DNA from: Calonectria ilicicola
Lineage: Eukaryota; Ascomycota; Sordariomycetes; Hypocreales; Nectriaceae
DNA length: 64,000 nt
Assembly (NCBI GenBank): GCA_020809705.1
Contig: CP085827.1
Coordinates: forward strand, 3,844,001-3,908,000
Reading direction: 5' to 3'
The notes under the pieces were generated by a model, which ran no database searches, was not told where the DNA came from, and saw only the letters and a program-made list of their open reading frames with translations. Shown here one piece after another: positions 47,178 through 58,245 of this stretch (position 1 is its first letter; each line of letters opens with the position of its first letter). The position numbers were made by a program, and so were the translations under genes.

Positions 47178-47336
47178 ATAATTGCAGGGCACCGACGACT
47201 ATGAAGATTGTAAGGGGCTATCCCGTGCTCGTGGAGTACGCAGAGAGGATCCGCGCCAAGTACTTTCCAGATTACGAGAGATGGGAACAAATCTTATGTA
47301 TGCATGCCTTTGATTCAGTTAATAATACTCTCTCTA
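47178..47336 (+). pseudogene. Detached copy of the last exon of the GST-like gene
   Basis: Copy in the opposite orientation of about 39602-39753: acceptor gcag, the codons for APTTM(N/K)IVRGYPVLVEY and FPDYERWE, and about 45 bases of 3' flank (tgcctttgattca) are conserved with scattered substitutions. No other part of the GST gene is here, so it is a fragment and not functional as such. It sits in the promoter interval of the retropepsin-like gene and ends at the 3' end of the F-box-like gene. Confidence 0.85.
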
Positions 47337-49070
47337 AATTCTCTGCTGAGCTTCATGGCAAGCTGAATCGCATGCTCTAGCGTCATCTGAACGGCGACAA
47401 CTATCATAATATGATATTGGATAATAATTCCAACACTGTTTGTCATGACAGGTTTCTCGTGCACCTGATTCTTGTTGCGGAGAGAGTTCATATAAATCTC
47501 GTTGCACGGCATGCAACCAAAAATGACCAGGGTTTATTTCCCCCGATTGTGGATCGAGAAATTTCTTGCTCACACACTTTTGGTAAATCATCTTGATGCA
47601 CTTGTTTTGAGCTGTAGCGTCGAATGATTGCCCTCGACAAGGACGAATTGAGATAGATGATTTAGCGCCATAGAATGGAGAATATGGTTCGAATTTTCCA
47701 TGGTTTCCCATCCTTCTATGACGCTTTGATACCCAAGACCGAGCTGAGATTTGAGCATTAGGGAGGTCATAGCGACGGCAATCGTAATCATCAATGCCAA
47801 AACATTCCATTTCTGGGCTGTAGCAGGGAGATAATCGGGGAGCAATATCATGTCCCGAATTCGGATGTCTCATTTCAAGTGCGGCTCTCGCTTCAGATGC
47901 CAGAAGTTTACCCCGCCTATTAGATATGCTGGAGTACTCTGAGTGCACATCCCGAAATAAGTCGACTTTAAGCGTATCAACGCCCCTGTGACTCCTAGAG
48001 CAACTGAGCTGCACATATGGTAAACTTGCCTCTGTGCACTCCAAATCGTGGTTGAGTTCTTCGCAAGACTGGATAATAGCCTTCACTGGTGACCTGAACT
48101 CAACTTCTCTTCTCAGCTCCAACGCTTGGGTCTCGATATCCGTCCAAGTGACAACTTTGTGATCACAAAGCCGCACATACCCTTCTCTTCCAATACAAAC
48201 ACGATCTTTCCACGATTTCCTCAATTGGTTAAGGGAAAATAGAGTTGGAGGGTGGTCCAAGTTGCAACCAGAGCAGTGTAGGTAATCTGACCCTCCCGAA
48301 TAGAATTTGCATCCCACCCTTGAAGTATTTAGCCTTTCTTGCCTTTCCTTATGGGCCGTTTGGCAGCTCTTGCACAACATATCCCTGAGTAAGTAATTTC
48401 CAATTGAGCTTTTAATTATCTTGCAATCAGGGTGATATTTTATTCGAGTCCAAAATGTGCCTTTTTTGGAGCCATTGCAGGTCATCTTTGATCCATGACG
48501 AATTTGGTATTTGTGATATGTTGAGAAAATATGCTTGCGAAACTCCACTCCGTTAGCAATACTTCGTAGGCGTCGAGAAACCTGTCGTAGAAGATAAAAT
48601 GATACATTATCAGCGTAAAGATAGCCAATTATAATAAGCCAAAGCTCATCTGGTAAGCGATAAATGCCGCTGTGTTGGGTGTTATGAATCATCGATGCAA
48701 TCCAAGGACTTATGGCTTGTTCCGGAAGATGTGGTTTGGTTTGAACGTCATTCCCGCTTGACCCATTTGTGTCATCGCAGGGACGGGGCACACCCAAATC
48801 ATCATCATTTTGATGTGGCAAATTTTCGGCAATACAAACATCATTTGATGTATTTGTAGCCGTCCTTCCGTGGTTCGGGGACCCTCCAAATGTTGATTGG
48901 CCACCCTCGGAAGTTGCAGAACAACTTGAAGTGTCTGAATAGGTGCTCTCAGCATCTTTCGAGTTTGTTAAAAATCGAATGGCTACTGCGCGCACCAACA
49001 GTACCGTAATGCAGGCACTGATGAGGGCAGCGGCGATTCCGCATTGTAAGGCCAGAGACCCTTGTTTCAT
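47334..49070 (-). CDS. F-box-like protein with N-terminal membrane anchor
   Basis: Single long frame of 578 residues. A hydrophobic helix at about 9-32 (CGIAAALISACITVLLVRAVAI) follows the initiator, so the protein is likely anchored in the ER or another membrane. At about 137-185 an F-box-like motif, YRLPDELWLIIIGYL...LLRQVSRRLRSIA, would bind Skp1 and make it a ubiquitin-ligase receptor. Beyond is a Cys-rich stretch (CKSCQTAHKERQ, CSGCNLDHPP, CxxC pairs) seen in related fungal F-box proteins. The function of the C-terminal third is unknown. No intron was needed. The gene lies next to decayed genes, so divergence from relatives is possible. Confidence 0.75.
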   Translation of the reverse strand: MKQGSLALQCGIAAALISACITVLLVRAVAIRFLTNSKDAESTYSDTSSCSATSEGGQSTFGGSPNHGRTATNTSNDVCIAENLPHQNDDDLGVPRPCDDTNGSSGNDVQTKPHLPEQAISPWIASMIHNTQHSGIYRLPDELWLIIIGYLYADNVSFYLLRQVSRRLRSIANGVEFRKHIFSTYHKYQIRHGSKMTCNGSKKGTFWTRIKYHPDCKIIKSSIGNYLLRDMLCKSCQTAHKERQERLNTSRVGCKFYSGGSDYLHCSGCNLDHPPTLFSLNQLRKSWKDRVCIGREGYVRLCDHKVVTWTDIETQALELRREVEFRSPVKAIIQSCEELNHDLECTEASLPYVQLSCSRSHRGVDTLKVDLFRDVHSEYSSISNRRGKLLASEARAALEMRHPNSGHDIAPRLSPCYSPEMECFGIDDYDCRRYDLPNAQISARSWVSKRHRRMGNHGKFEPYSPFYGAKSSISIRPCRGQSFDATAQNKCIKMIYQKCVSKKFLDPQSGEINPGHFWLHAVQRDLYELSPQQESGARETCHDKQCWNYYPISYYDSCRRSDDARACDSACHEAQQRI

Positions 49071-50558
49071 GGCTTTTTTCTTTCAAACAATGCTGAAAAA
49101 TGTGTATATGGATGGACTTATAGCTGGATAAAGCATGTTTATATTGTCGGCAGGCTACCTCAGCTATCAAGGTAGAAAAGTCTGTTATTATCAACCGAAG
49201 ATGCAGAAAGCATCGTCGATTTTTTTTTTTTTTTTGATTTTTTTTTATTAATGTAAGTGTACTATAAGACTAAAGTACTCTAACCTTAGGAGATAACTAA
49301 ACAATTAAATAGATTTCATCTAAGTACAATGGTATAAGGTTTCGACCCACTCAACTAAAACACCAAAAGGTTCCAACACAACAGAAGCTTGTGCATTGCG
49401 CAACCTTCGGGAAAAGAGTCATCGGCCTCTTACAACCTCACCTTTACCACGGCTCTCACCAAGCTTTATAGCTGGCCTCAGCAGCGCAACTTATATGGAA
49501 GGACCTAGAGGTTTAATATAAAAGATGCTAATTTGAGCGGCTGGATAAAGTATGCGACGATGGAGGTTTTCGCAAAGCCAACGGCAGAGAATACCGTTGC
49601 TTTTCCACGGTTAGGTAAAGAGGTTATCCAAAGCTTGCTACGAATCGCAGTCAGACCTTCGGTTCCAAGGCAACACAGAAGTCTGAATGCCCTCAACATC
49701 CTAGTAGCTTGGAAGTCTAGCAATGCAGTCAAAGAGTTATCTGAACCTGTAGATAAAAGCAACAGGCTTTTTCCCAGATTGAGATTTGAATCCTTATCCC
49801 CAAAAAAAACTTCTTAATTACTTTCCTCTTAGTTACCTATGGTTAATAGAGGTTAGAATTTATATTTGCATGGTGGTTTCCTATAAACTCATGCATGCAA
49901 AGTGTTTGAGGCCACCTTCAAGATTGAATATATTCTCTTACTCTAATTACTTGCTACCTAAAGGTCCACTCATCTTTATATCCTATTACTTCTGAGAGCT
50001 TCAGGTATTTGTTATGATGTAGTTATAGCTAGGTTGCTAACTAAGAAGGCAGAATATGGTCAAGCAAGATGTCTGCTATTGCTTAAAACCCTTATATAGT
50101 GGCTGTTGTTGCTAGTACTTTTGTTGATCTTTTGGCAAGATCAGCAAGAGAGACGGCAGCTAATATCATGCATAAAGAACAAAAGCTAGAGCCACTGAAG
50201 GAGGAAGCCTGCAAGGCTAAGGAGGCAGGGCCCCTAGGCCCGGCTAGCCTGCCCTGCCTGCCCTGCCCGGGTGTTTTCTCTCTCCGAACCCAGGAGGGGC
50301 AGAAAGCATCGTTTAGGTGGAAGTAGCAGGGACGGAAGATGCTTCAAAATGATGATGAATGAACCTTTGGATATAAGAAGCTAAAAATACCTCCGCCGCC
50401 ATCTCCCGCCAAACCGGTCGCCCCTTTTGATATTTGAAGAAAGTACACCCCTATCTCCAACTACGCCAACTTAGCCAAGGCGAAGGCTATAATTAATCCC
50501 CAACTTCTAGAAATGCCTCCCAAAGCGCCTGCCAGCCATATCTTGAAAATTTTGAGTA
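49071..50558. other. AT-rich intergenic stretch, no gene
   Basis: About 1.5 kb with poly-T (near 49220) and TpA-rich sequence, apart from a short GC-rich patch around 50220-50290. Frames at 49533-49817 and 50099-50326 have no recognisable motif and no start context; they are probably degraded repeat DNA. Confidence 0.4.
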
Positions 50559-53500
50559 TTACTTCTGAACAAAATCGTCAGGGTCAGCGTCCTGGACTAG
50601 TCTTCGGATCTTTTCGCGTGTATCAAACAAATTTTGATACTGCTTTAAGATCCACTGTACCTGGGTGACGAGACTTTGGCTAGTGACTCCGGGTACAAAG
50701 CCTAATATGGGCAGTAGGTTTACTATAGGCAGCTGTCCATCGCTGTACTTGCCGTAAAGAGATTTCACCATCTTAAGGATTTGATCGTGGGTCATTTGCG
50801 ATAGCTGTTGAGCGCGCCCTTCATCAGTCACCACTTTCAGTCGGTCGATGCAGCCGCTTGTCGCAGCGCAGATTTCGGTAATATCTTCAATCAGGTTTTC
50901 AGGATGTATGATACTGTTATTGTTCTTGAGTTTCTCTTTGAGCGGCTTGAGTGAACTATGTCCTTGATCAAAGAATCTGCCTTCACGAAGAGAGGATCGT
51001 GCCAAATTGGTGGCCTTTGTAGCATGCTTTTCTCTTGAGCAAGCGAGGGCTTGTGGTACAGCTATATGCCTCTCAAACGCCTCGGCCTTTTTGACCCCAA
51101 ACTGAGTCAAGCCGACTTGACCATCTTTGCCAACCTCAAAATGCATAGGACTGATCAGTCCCCCTCGCGCTGCTTTTCGAAGTGTCTCGTTGTGGTAAAT
51201 AGTGAGGTATGGCTTGAGGTCGCCTGGGGCAAGCTCGCTCAAAGGCAACGAAATTTCCGAAACTGGTCTCAGTCTTTTGTCGGAGTTGGGAAAGAAAAGC
51301 GCTGTATTCACACGCAGTTTCAATTCCGCTACCTCTTTGACTCCTTCGAACTCATCACTGTACCCACGCTCCAAATCCCCACACTTTTGTCTCCAAATAG
51401 AGATATCTTCCTCTGCTCGGGAGAGGCTTTCATGGGCTCCTTCTAGTTGACGAAGCTTTTTTTCGAGTGCCGCAATAACTTCTTCCTGGTAGAGAATCTT
51501 GTGTTCTATTGCAATGGAATTGTCGATCTCTATCAGTTTAGCTTGCAGTGCTTCGCATTCTTCAGTCAAATGCGCTTTCTGGCGTTTAAGAGACCCAACA
51601 TGGCAAACAATGTCGTGTGCTTGACTTTCGGCTTCTTTCTCTTGTGTCATTGTTTCCTTCATCCGCTCAATCTGGTTCTTTAGTGCGATATTTTCGGCTT
51701 TCGCCTCTTTTTGTGAATTCATCGCTATATCGCGTTGTTCCTTTAGTTGCCGCCATTTAACCTCCGAAGAAGCAGGTGCAGAACCAGAGAGATGATGAGA
51801 GTCAGATGTTCCGTAATGCTCTTTTTGCATTAATATGACTTGAGCCGTTGCCTTGTCGCGTTGGACGAGTGTATCCTGATGTTCATTCTGGAGAGTCTCA
51901 TGTGCGGCTTGGAGTTCGTTTGAGTGTCTCAGCAATGCTTTGTATTTCTTTTCCAGTGCCTTGTACTTCTTTTCCAAAGCTATGTAGTTGGTAGATTGGG
52001 TTTGGACAGAATCTGAAACCTCCCCAGTCGCAGAATTTTGCGGCGTCTCAGTGGGGCTCCTATCATCACGTTTACGGCGTTTCCGGGGGCTCTCATCACT
52101 GGAGTCCTGGACGGTGGTGATATTATTGGCCACGTTGACTTCTTTCAACTTGATGGGACCGCCGCATCTAAAATTGTGATCTCGTATGTTTCTCAAAAAT
52201 GACCGATCAAATTGCCCTTGCGCCTGACTGAGAATCATTATTTTCCGGTTCGGGTCACATAGAGCGGTGGCAAGTTTGTTGTCAATAGCTCCGAAATCCG
52301 TGACGTCGTGGTGACCATATTTATGACAGATCACACCCTTTTCTCCTGGGAGATGCGAAGTCCATCCTGGGTTTAAATGGACCGATTTGGTGCCGATCTT
52401 GGCCCCAACATGGTAGACGGATAAGTTAGTGGCACAGACTCTGCTAGCGATTTGAGGCCAAGATTGAATCACTTTCTCCGTGTTGTTGATCGCGGCCATG
52501 TATCCGCTCTCTATTGAGATATTAAAGTCCAATAAGGATAGACCACCACTTGGCATCTCGACTTCCTAGTGTTTCGGGTATGCGTGGATGCGGTAGCAAC
52601 CTTTCTCGGTGACGTTGGCTGGCATAAAAGGAAGCCCGATAGTCCATATTGACCCCAACCCTATCAAATGGTGTATCTCATTTAGATCCCAATTCGTGCA
52701 AATAATAGGCCCACAAAGTGCAGAAGCCTCTTGCATAGCGGGGCTGAGAAAAGTAAAAGGTTGATCAAACTCTTTCAATTGTTGAAATCTCGATGCCCAA
52801 TCTCCCTCCTCTGGTTCAAAAATTGCATACGCGTCAGATGTTCTGATATCGTTCGAGTATTGCTCGGCAATAAAGTCGAAAGGGTGACAATAAGCGCCGA
52901 TTCGAAAGACCTCGTGGAACTTGAGCCATGTGGGAAAGTACGCAATAAAAGTTCCCAATTTTACATCAGGAATAGGCACTGATCTTGTCGTTTGTTTCTG
53001 AAGGGGCCGAATTCCTTCTTTACGTCGAGATGGATCTGTGATAATCCAGAAATAAACAAGGACAGCATACAGGATCTGGGCTCGTGAGATGAAAGTTGTT
53101 GGATTAGAAGTTTGAAACTCTTTTGCTGCCTTCTAGACAGAATCATGCAGAGTTTTCCCGGTCAACTGAAACCCTGGAAGAGCAAAGTATGGGTACTTCA
53201 CCGTGTCAGGTTCTTGTTGCTTCTCAAAAACTGGTTGGCAATCCCATGTAAGGTGTCGTCGGCATCTAGAGAGATCAGAATCGTAATCTCTGAAAGCGAC
53301 AACAGAATCGAGAATATGGGTTTTATCAGCATCAATGCCATGGTCATGGATTGACCTAATCGAGGCTTTCTCCTGCTCATGCTCTTGCTGATTGTCTACA
53401 TTGGCGTCCTTGAGTTTAAAATGTTGGCCCGCTGCAGCTTGCTTCAAATCTGCCAGACAGCCCTTTGCAAATAGAGGTGAGAAGGGGACGAAATGCGATG

Positions 53501-54072
53501 TCTTTTGTGAATTGTTGGTGGCGTTGACTAAAATGTGGCTACAGAAAAAGCGGACGTTAGGGTCAGACAGCTCGATGTCTTTCTTCAGACGGTTGTGAAG
53601 CTGAGCTGTGACCGGGTAGCCAGTAGACGAGACTCCAATCATGAAGGAGGTATCATTCCATCTTGAAGGTATTGAATCGAACTTTTCGGATGATCTATTG
53701 CATGCTCGTTGTAGAAAGGGGGCGAAGAGGAGTTGATCCGCATCCTGGAACCCTTCACAGCATGCAGTAAATGGGACGTCCCATGTCGTGAAAGGGGCCA
53801 AGTGCTCCATACCAGGGCCAATCCCAATGGCTGGTTTTGTAGGATCTTGTTGGTTTCGGTCAGACGTGGTCTAAGAAAACGAAAAAAATCAGATGTCGAT
53901 GAAGAAGGATGGAATTTTCGCGTGAGATCTAAGGAGTTATACGTTAATGACGGAAAGGTATTAAGGGAGGCAGACAGAATAATATCAACCTTCTGGTGAT
54001 AAATGAGAAACAGACCACAGGCCACTTCTATACTGCTGACAGGGGCGCCAAAGTTGGTCGGAAGCGGCCCAT
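50559..54072 (-). pseudogene. Large coiled-coil protein gene with two in-frame amber codons
   Basis: A short exon (54072-54034, MGRFRPTLAPLSA) and a long frame from 53870 to 50559, in phase, would encode about 1116 codons, but TAG occurs at 53135-53133 (codon 259) and 52568-52566 (codon 448). The frame stays open for more than 1000 other codons. No family recognised. Seen: N-terminal globular part (PGMEHLAPFTTWDVPF, GYPVTAQLHNRL); a basic nuclear-type signal SPRKRRKRDD; a central coiled coil of about 250 residues (repeated ALEKKYKALEKKYKALL); a C-terminal alpha-helical domain. Explanations: recent pseudogene through C-to-T change of two CAG codons; introns ending at those TAGs (69 bp with donor gtgaag, and 48 bp with a poor donor gtcacc); or stop readthrough. 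Confidence 0.6.
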
Positions 54073-54841
54073 ATGATATGTCGGCGGGAAGAGTGATGAG
54101 GGAAGGAGATTAAATGTTCACAAAAAGAGAGCATTGACTTAAATTCAACCGCTGTTTATCCAATTGGTAGCCTGTTTATTGCTTGTTCAACACGTTTCCT
54201 CTCCTGGAACCATCTCATTTACAGTGTAAATATATGAGAATTAAGATCTACGCCAGAGTATTTCTGTGTCATAAATGCAGAAGTTCACCAACGAATAACA
54301 CTCATCTAGGCCCTTCTCGGCTTGGGAGAAAACAAAAGATGGGTTGCACAAAAGATACATCTATGACTTCGCTGGATGTAGGTTTTTGTTTTGTCGGGCT
54401 TGCACCGTTCAACATTATCGTACACTTCAAGGTAAGCCTCCTCAAATGACGGTTACAATAGTACGTAGATCAACTTGGCCCCAATTTAGGGACCATTTAT
54501 GATAATTACCAACACATATGTCTAAGTCTTAATGATTGAATTATGGTAGAGAAATCAATTTGGCCCTATTCTGGGGTTTTTAAACGAAGCATGCGTATGT
54601 AGTGTCACACTCAGATATTTTCCAACAGGCAGATGTATGCCATAACCATATGCCTCAGGCACGTTCTAAAACATGGTGGGAGTGCCTTTGGCCTTAGGCA
54701 AAAAGGCTTACAGATTCAGGCAGTGTTTGTTTGGATCCTCAGCAAACACCCCCACCCCTCAGTTTCTTCTAACCTACATCACATTGGATCCTCAACCACT
54801 ACGTCCAAACTTGAAGAAGAACATCAGTCGTTTTCCAAAAA
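54073..54841. other. Divergent promoter region
   Basis: About 770 bp between the minus-strand coiled-coil gene and the plus-strand secreted-protein gene. AT-rich, no gene recognised. Two short similar segments, agatcaacttggcccc near 54467 and gaaatcaatttggcccta near 54552, may be repeats. Confidence 0.4.
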
Positions 54842-55222
54842 ATGATGCTTCTGCCGCTTCTGTCGCTTCTCGCCATGTTGGTGACAAGTGGGTTAGTTGT
54901 CTCAGTTGACGACACCCAGTCTCCCATCAACGTCGGCGACTCCCCTGTCTCTTTGCCTACCGTTCTCTCGCCCAAATACCACGATAATGTTTTCGATTCC
55001 CGCGAGGGTTTGGCAAAGACCCCTACTGAGTTGCGATCTAACATTATTCCCTGTCTTTGTTATTATGACTTAGTCGAGTCCACATTGCGTTACTGCTCCA
55101 TTACTGAAACCACTAAGATGTATGATGGAATTACGCAGGAAAAGATGGAGCAACCCACATCATTTGATGACAACGATTTTTGCCCCGCCTATGAAGACGA
55201 ACCCGCGGACGACGAGGATCGC

Positions 55223-55382
55223 AGAGTTGAATCAACCACTCGCCCCCAATATAAGCCTACGTCCTCCTACTACGACAGAGCCGAATGGACTACCCGTCCC
55301 CACCACGAGCCTACGGCTTCCTGCTACGACAGCGCTGAATCGACTGGTTACTCCTACTATAAACCCACATTCTTTTACCACG
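55223..55382 (+). repeat. Three tandem 54-bp (18-residue) coding repeats
   Basis: Units RVESTTRPQYKPTSSYYD, RAEWTTRPHHEPTASCYD and SAESTGYSYYKPTFFYHG; the words EST and YYD also occur earlier (YYDLVEST, residues 74-81) and directly after the intron (H-VESN), so the array was once longer. Confidence 0.85.
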
Positions 55383-55589
55383 GTAAAGTCAATTCCATTT
55401 CTTGCAACTCCCATGGGCCCTCAGCACTAACTCCTCCATAGTCGAGTCCAATGTATACTTGACGAACTTAACAGAGCGTCTTGTTCAAACTTTTGAGAGG
55501 ATCCAGAACCATGTTGAGCCCTAGTTCGGCCGTGAATGGTTTCGAATTGTTGCAGTTCTCAGTTTGTTAATTCTCCTCAAAATTGAGGA

Positions 55590-55619
55590 GCGTTTGGAAG
55601 CGTTTGGAAGCGTTTGGAA
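55590..55619 (+). repeat. Triplicated decamer gcgtttggaa
   Basis: Three perfect ten-base copies within the same frame region. Since ten is not a multiple of three, gain or loss of one unit changes the reading frame, which is why two frames (LEAFGSVWKWF and VWKRLEAFGSG) both look coding here. Confidence 0.9.
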
Positions 55620-56206
55620 GTGGTTTGTCAGAGCTATGCCGGTCTTCCAAGAAGACTCAGTGGATCAGCTATTGCATTTTCAAAATCGGTCAAGTCACCA
55701 AATTCTTTCGGCCCTCTCATGACAGAGATATTACGGTTCTCGTCAAGAGAATTGATGAGTTGCAGACAAAGGTATCGACACTCGAAGCTGACTTGGAGGA
55801 AGACAAAAAGGTTGTGGAAAGAGCTCTAACAGCAAAGCGTGCGATTTTGGCAGCTATTACCACCGTCAAAGAAACCGCGAAAGAGACTGAAAGAGCAGCG
55901 AAAGCTGCAAGATATCGTGCCCTGGCGGCTAGACGTCATGCCATAGCCGCCCAAAACGATGTCAAAGAGATTAAAGAATCGTCCTAAAATGAGACCAACG
56001 ATTTCGAAGATAGGCTCAGAGCGGTCGAGGAGGAAGTCGACAATAGGCTCAGAGTGGTCGAGGAGGAAGTCGAAGAAGCTCAAGATGGGGCCAAAAAGTC
56101 TGAATCGAATGCTAGAAAAGCTCAGGAGGCATGCATGGAATTGGTCAAGATTTATGGAAAACTAGTTGATGCTAATGCCAAAGAGGCCAATGCCGAGGAT
56201 AAGTGA

Positions 56207-56900
56207 AGATTCCTCCTATATGAAGGATAGGATTTTTTTTTGGTTTCAAGCTTCGGCTTACAGTCAAGGTCTGCATGTAGACAGTTAAACACGGAAAAGA
56301 TTGCAAATTTTGTTACGCGATGTTAATTATCCAGACATGGGCGGTGCCACCCACGCGAGAGGTGCTAATTTCCATGGCCATCAAATGTTTTGGTATCCAG
56401 CCGTAGCGCCGGCGAGCAAACCTCATCAACTCATGCACAGCTCAAAGTATGATGGTTTGAAAGCTGCAAAAAAGAAATACTATTCCATTGCATATGAATC
56501 TATTTTGTATAGTATATTGAATATAATGCGGAATCTCTTGGTATAATTGAAGTGTATTAAAAAAAAATTAAGTATACTATGAAATAACACTTCTACCTGG
56601 TTAGCTTTGGACTCCTTCCATCGCGGTATCCCTTCCGTAATTGAGATAATGAGTGTAACCCATGATCTCAGCAGGGCCGCCGAGCTAGCCGGTGGGAGCG
56701 CCTTTCCCCAGCCAGCTGCCGGGCCAATCATAAGATGTTCGAGAGACACGCGCATTGCCCAATACCAAATCAAAGAAATTAAATGAATCAAATAAATATT
56801 TTAAAGTCTGGCATTACTACTATGAAGCGCTTATTGGAGTGGCGGTATCCTGCCCATAGCCAATGAAGCAAACGGCTAGAGCATCCACTTTCTACTCATT
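56207..56900. other. Intergenic region
   Basis: About 690 bp, AT-rich in the middle (56480-56600). No gene recognised. Confidence 0.4.
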
Positions 56901-57937
56901 ATGCCTACCGCAACCAAACCATCGCAGAATAGCACTCTGAACCATTGCTCCCGAAATGGACCGCAAAAACACGGCTAGTCGTGGAGGGTTCTCAACGTTG
57001 GCCCATCCACTGTTCCCGATTATGAGACCTTCGTCTTTCGGAAGTTCGATAAACTCAGCGCACGCAATCTACTTCATCTCGAAAGCAGGCTTGCATATTT
57101 AGAGTGAAAGCTAGACCAGGAAGACAAGAATGCTGCGCTCAGCTCGGATAATGAGACGCTCCGCTCCATTCAAGTATAGGAAGCTTTCGAAGAAAACGCT
57201 AAAGATCCGAATAGGCTGGAGCATAATCGGATGAAATTGATAGACGAGATCGGAGAAGTACTAAAGGAGTATCGTACTTCTCACCCACACGAAATTTGTT
57301 TTCATGGCCGCTAACGAACAGAACAGATGAGACACTCTTACGTCAAAACCAAATTGCAGCTCTCGATAAACCTAAGAAGCGTGCCTTAGATGTAGCGTAT
57401 AGCCAATCCTGCGATGAGCTTTATGATCCTCTTGGAAATAAAATCGCTTCCCGTCCAATTCTTGGTGGTTTTTCTCAAAAACGGCTGGAACAAGAAAACC
57501 ATAGAGATCTTGTTGCGGTTAGACGACCGGCTGATACGGATCTTTTATCACGCTTCTTACAAGAGCATTGGATGTTCAAGGTACTCCTTGCAACCCTTTC
57601 CCCCTATTAAATTTCTAATAACCATTAAAGACAACCAAAATTACAGATAATATGGAACACATAAAACAGCATCACGTCAAGTTGCTTGCAGCCATTGCTA
57701 GCACTCTTATGGCAGCAATTCTCCTTCTCGGCGCTAGAAAAAGAAAATGCACAGCTGGGTGTGATAGCTATGTTTACAATCCTTTTTGCAGTCAGTGTTG
57801 GAGTCTTGACGAACGCAAGAAGAGCCGAAATATTTGGTTTGGCGGCGGCATATGCTGCAGTACTCGTTGTCTTTATCTCTACATCTGGGCCAAGCCCACA
57901 AACTGTCATCTGCAAATGTAGCAATATCTCTTCATAA
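56901..57937 (+). pseudogene. Decayed DUF6594-family gene
   Basis: One frame from ATG 56901 reads YETFVFRKFDKLSARNLLHL...LEHNRMKLIDEIGEVLKEY, the conserved N-terminal part of DUF6594 proteins, but carries TAG (56976), TGA (57105) and TAG (57177). The middle part (ALDKPKKRALDVAYS, VAVRRPADTDLLSRFL) continues in another frame at 57296-57610, and the membrane C-terminus (IKQHHVKLLAAIASTLMAA, then GVLTNARRAEIFGLAAAYAA) is split over two further frames at 57652-57937. Three stops and at least two frameshifts make it nonfunctional. Intact relatives are fungal membrane proteins of unknown role, with two or three C-terminal helices. Confidence 0.8.
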
Positions 57938-58245
57938 ATAATATAATGGGGGGAATATTTTAGGTGGATGCAATTCTCAGCTTTGTGGTTATGCTAATGA
58001 GTCGTCTTTCGCTTAGTGTTAGGAATTATGAGTTCGAATGGGATTCACTCGGTCGCATAGCTTGTACTTCAAGTTAGCACAGATAAACCAGGAATACCCA
58101 AGCCTTTAATTTCGAGAGAAAAACAATCAAGATTTGAATCTCAAGCCTTGATCATTAAGTCTTCATTTTGATTGCAAAATAAGTGGGAGCGTTGTCCGAG
58201 TTTTAGAACTAATAGCACTCCAAACCGTGACCCCTCACCCCCTAA
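57938..58245. other. Spacer, nothing recognised
   Basis: About 300 bp of AT-rich sequence between the DUF6594 pseudogene and the small secreted-protein gene. Confidence 0.4.

Larger units (their letters stand above)
54842..56206 (+). pseudogene. Secreted/repeat/coiled-coil protein gene with stop codons
   Basis: Exon 1 54842-55382 is intact: signal peptide (1-21), then a Ser/Thr/Tyr-rich region with three 18-residue repeats. A canonical intron 55383-55441 (gtaaag, cactaac, atag) leads in phase to VESNVYLTNLTERLVQTFERI, which is broken by TAG at 55522-55524; then a membrane helix (FRIVAVLSLLILLKI), and, through a possible 37-bp intron (55689-55725), a coiled coil (VKRIDELQTKVSTLEADLEE...), broken by TAA at 55985-55987 and continuing to a TGA at 56204. 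Exon 1 alone could still be made as a 199-residue secreted protein if its intron is not removed. Family unknown; it resembles lineage-specific surface proteins. Confidence 0.5.

Noticed and set aside
49533..50326. Short plus-strand frames in the AT-rich gap
   Set aside because: No start context, no similarity to transposase or reverse-transcriptase motifs; cannot be tied to a named element.
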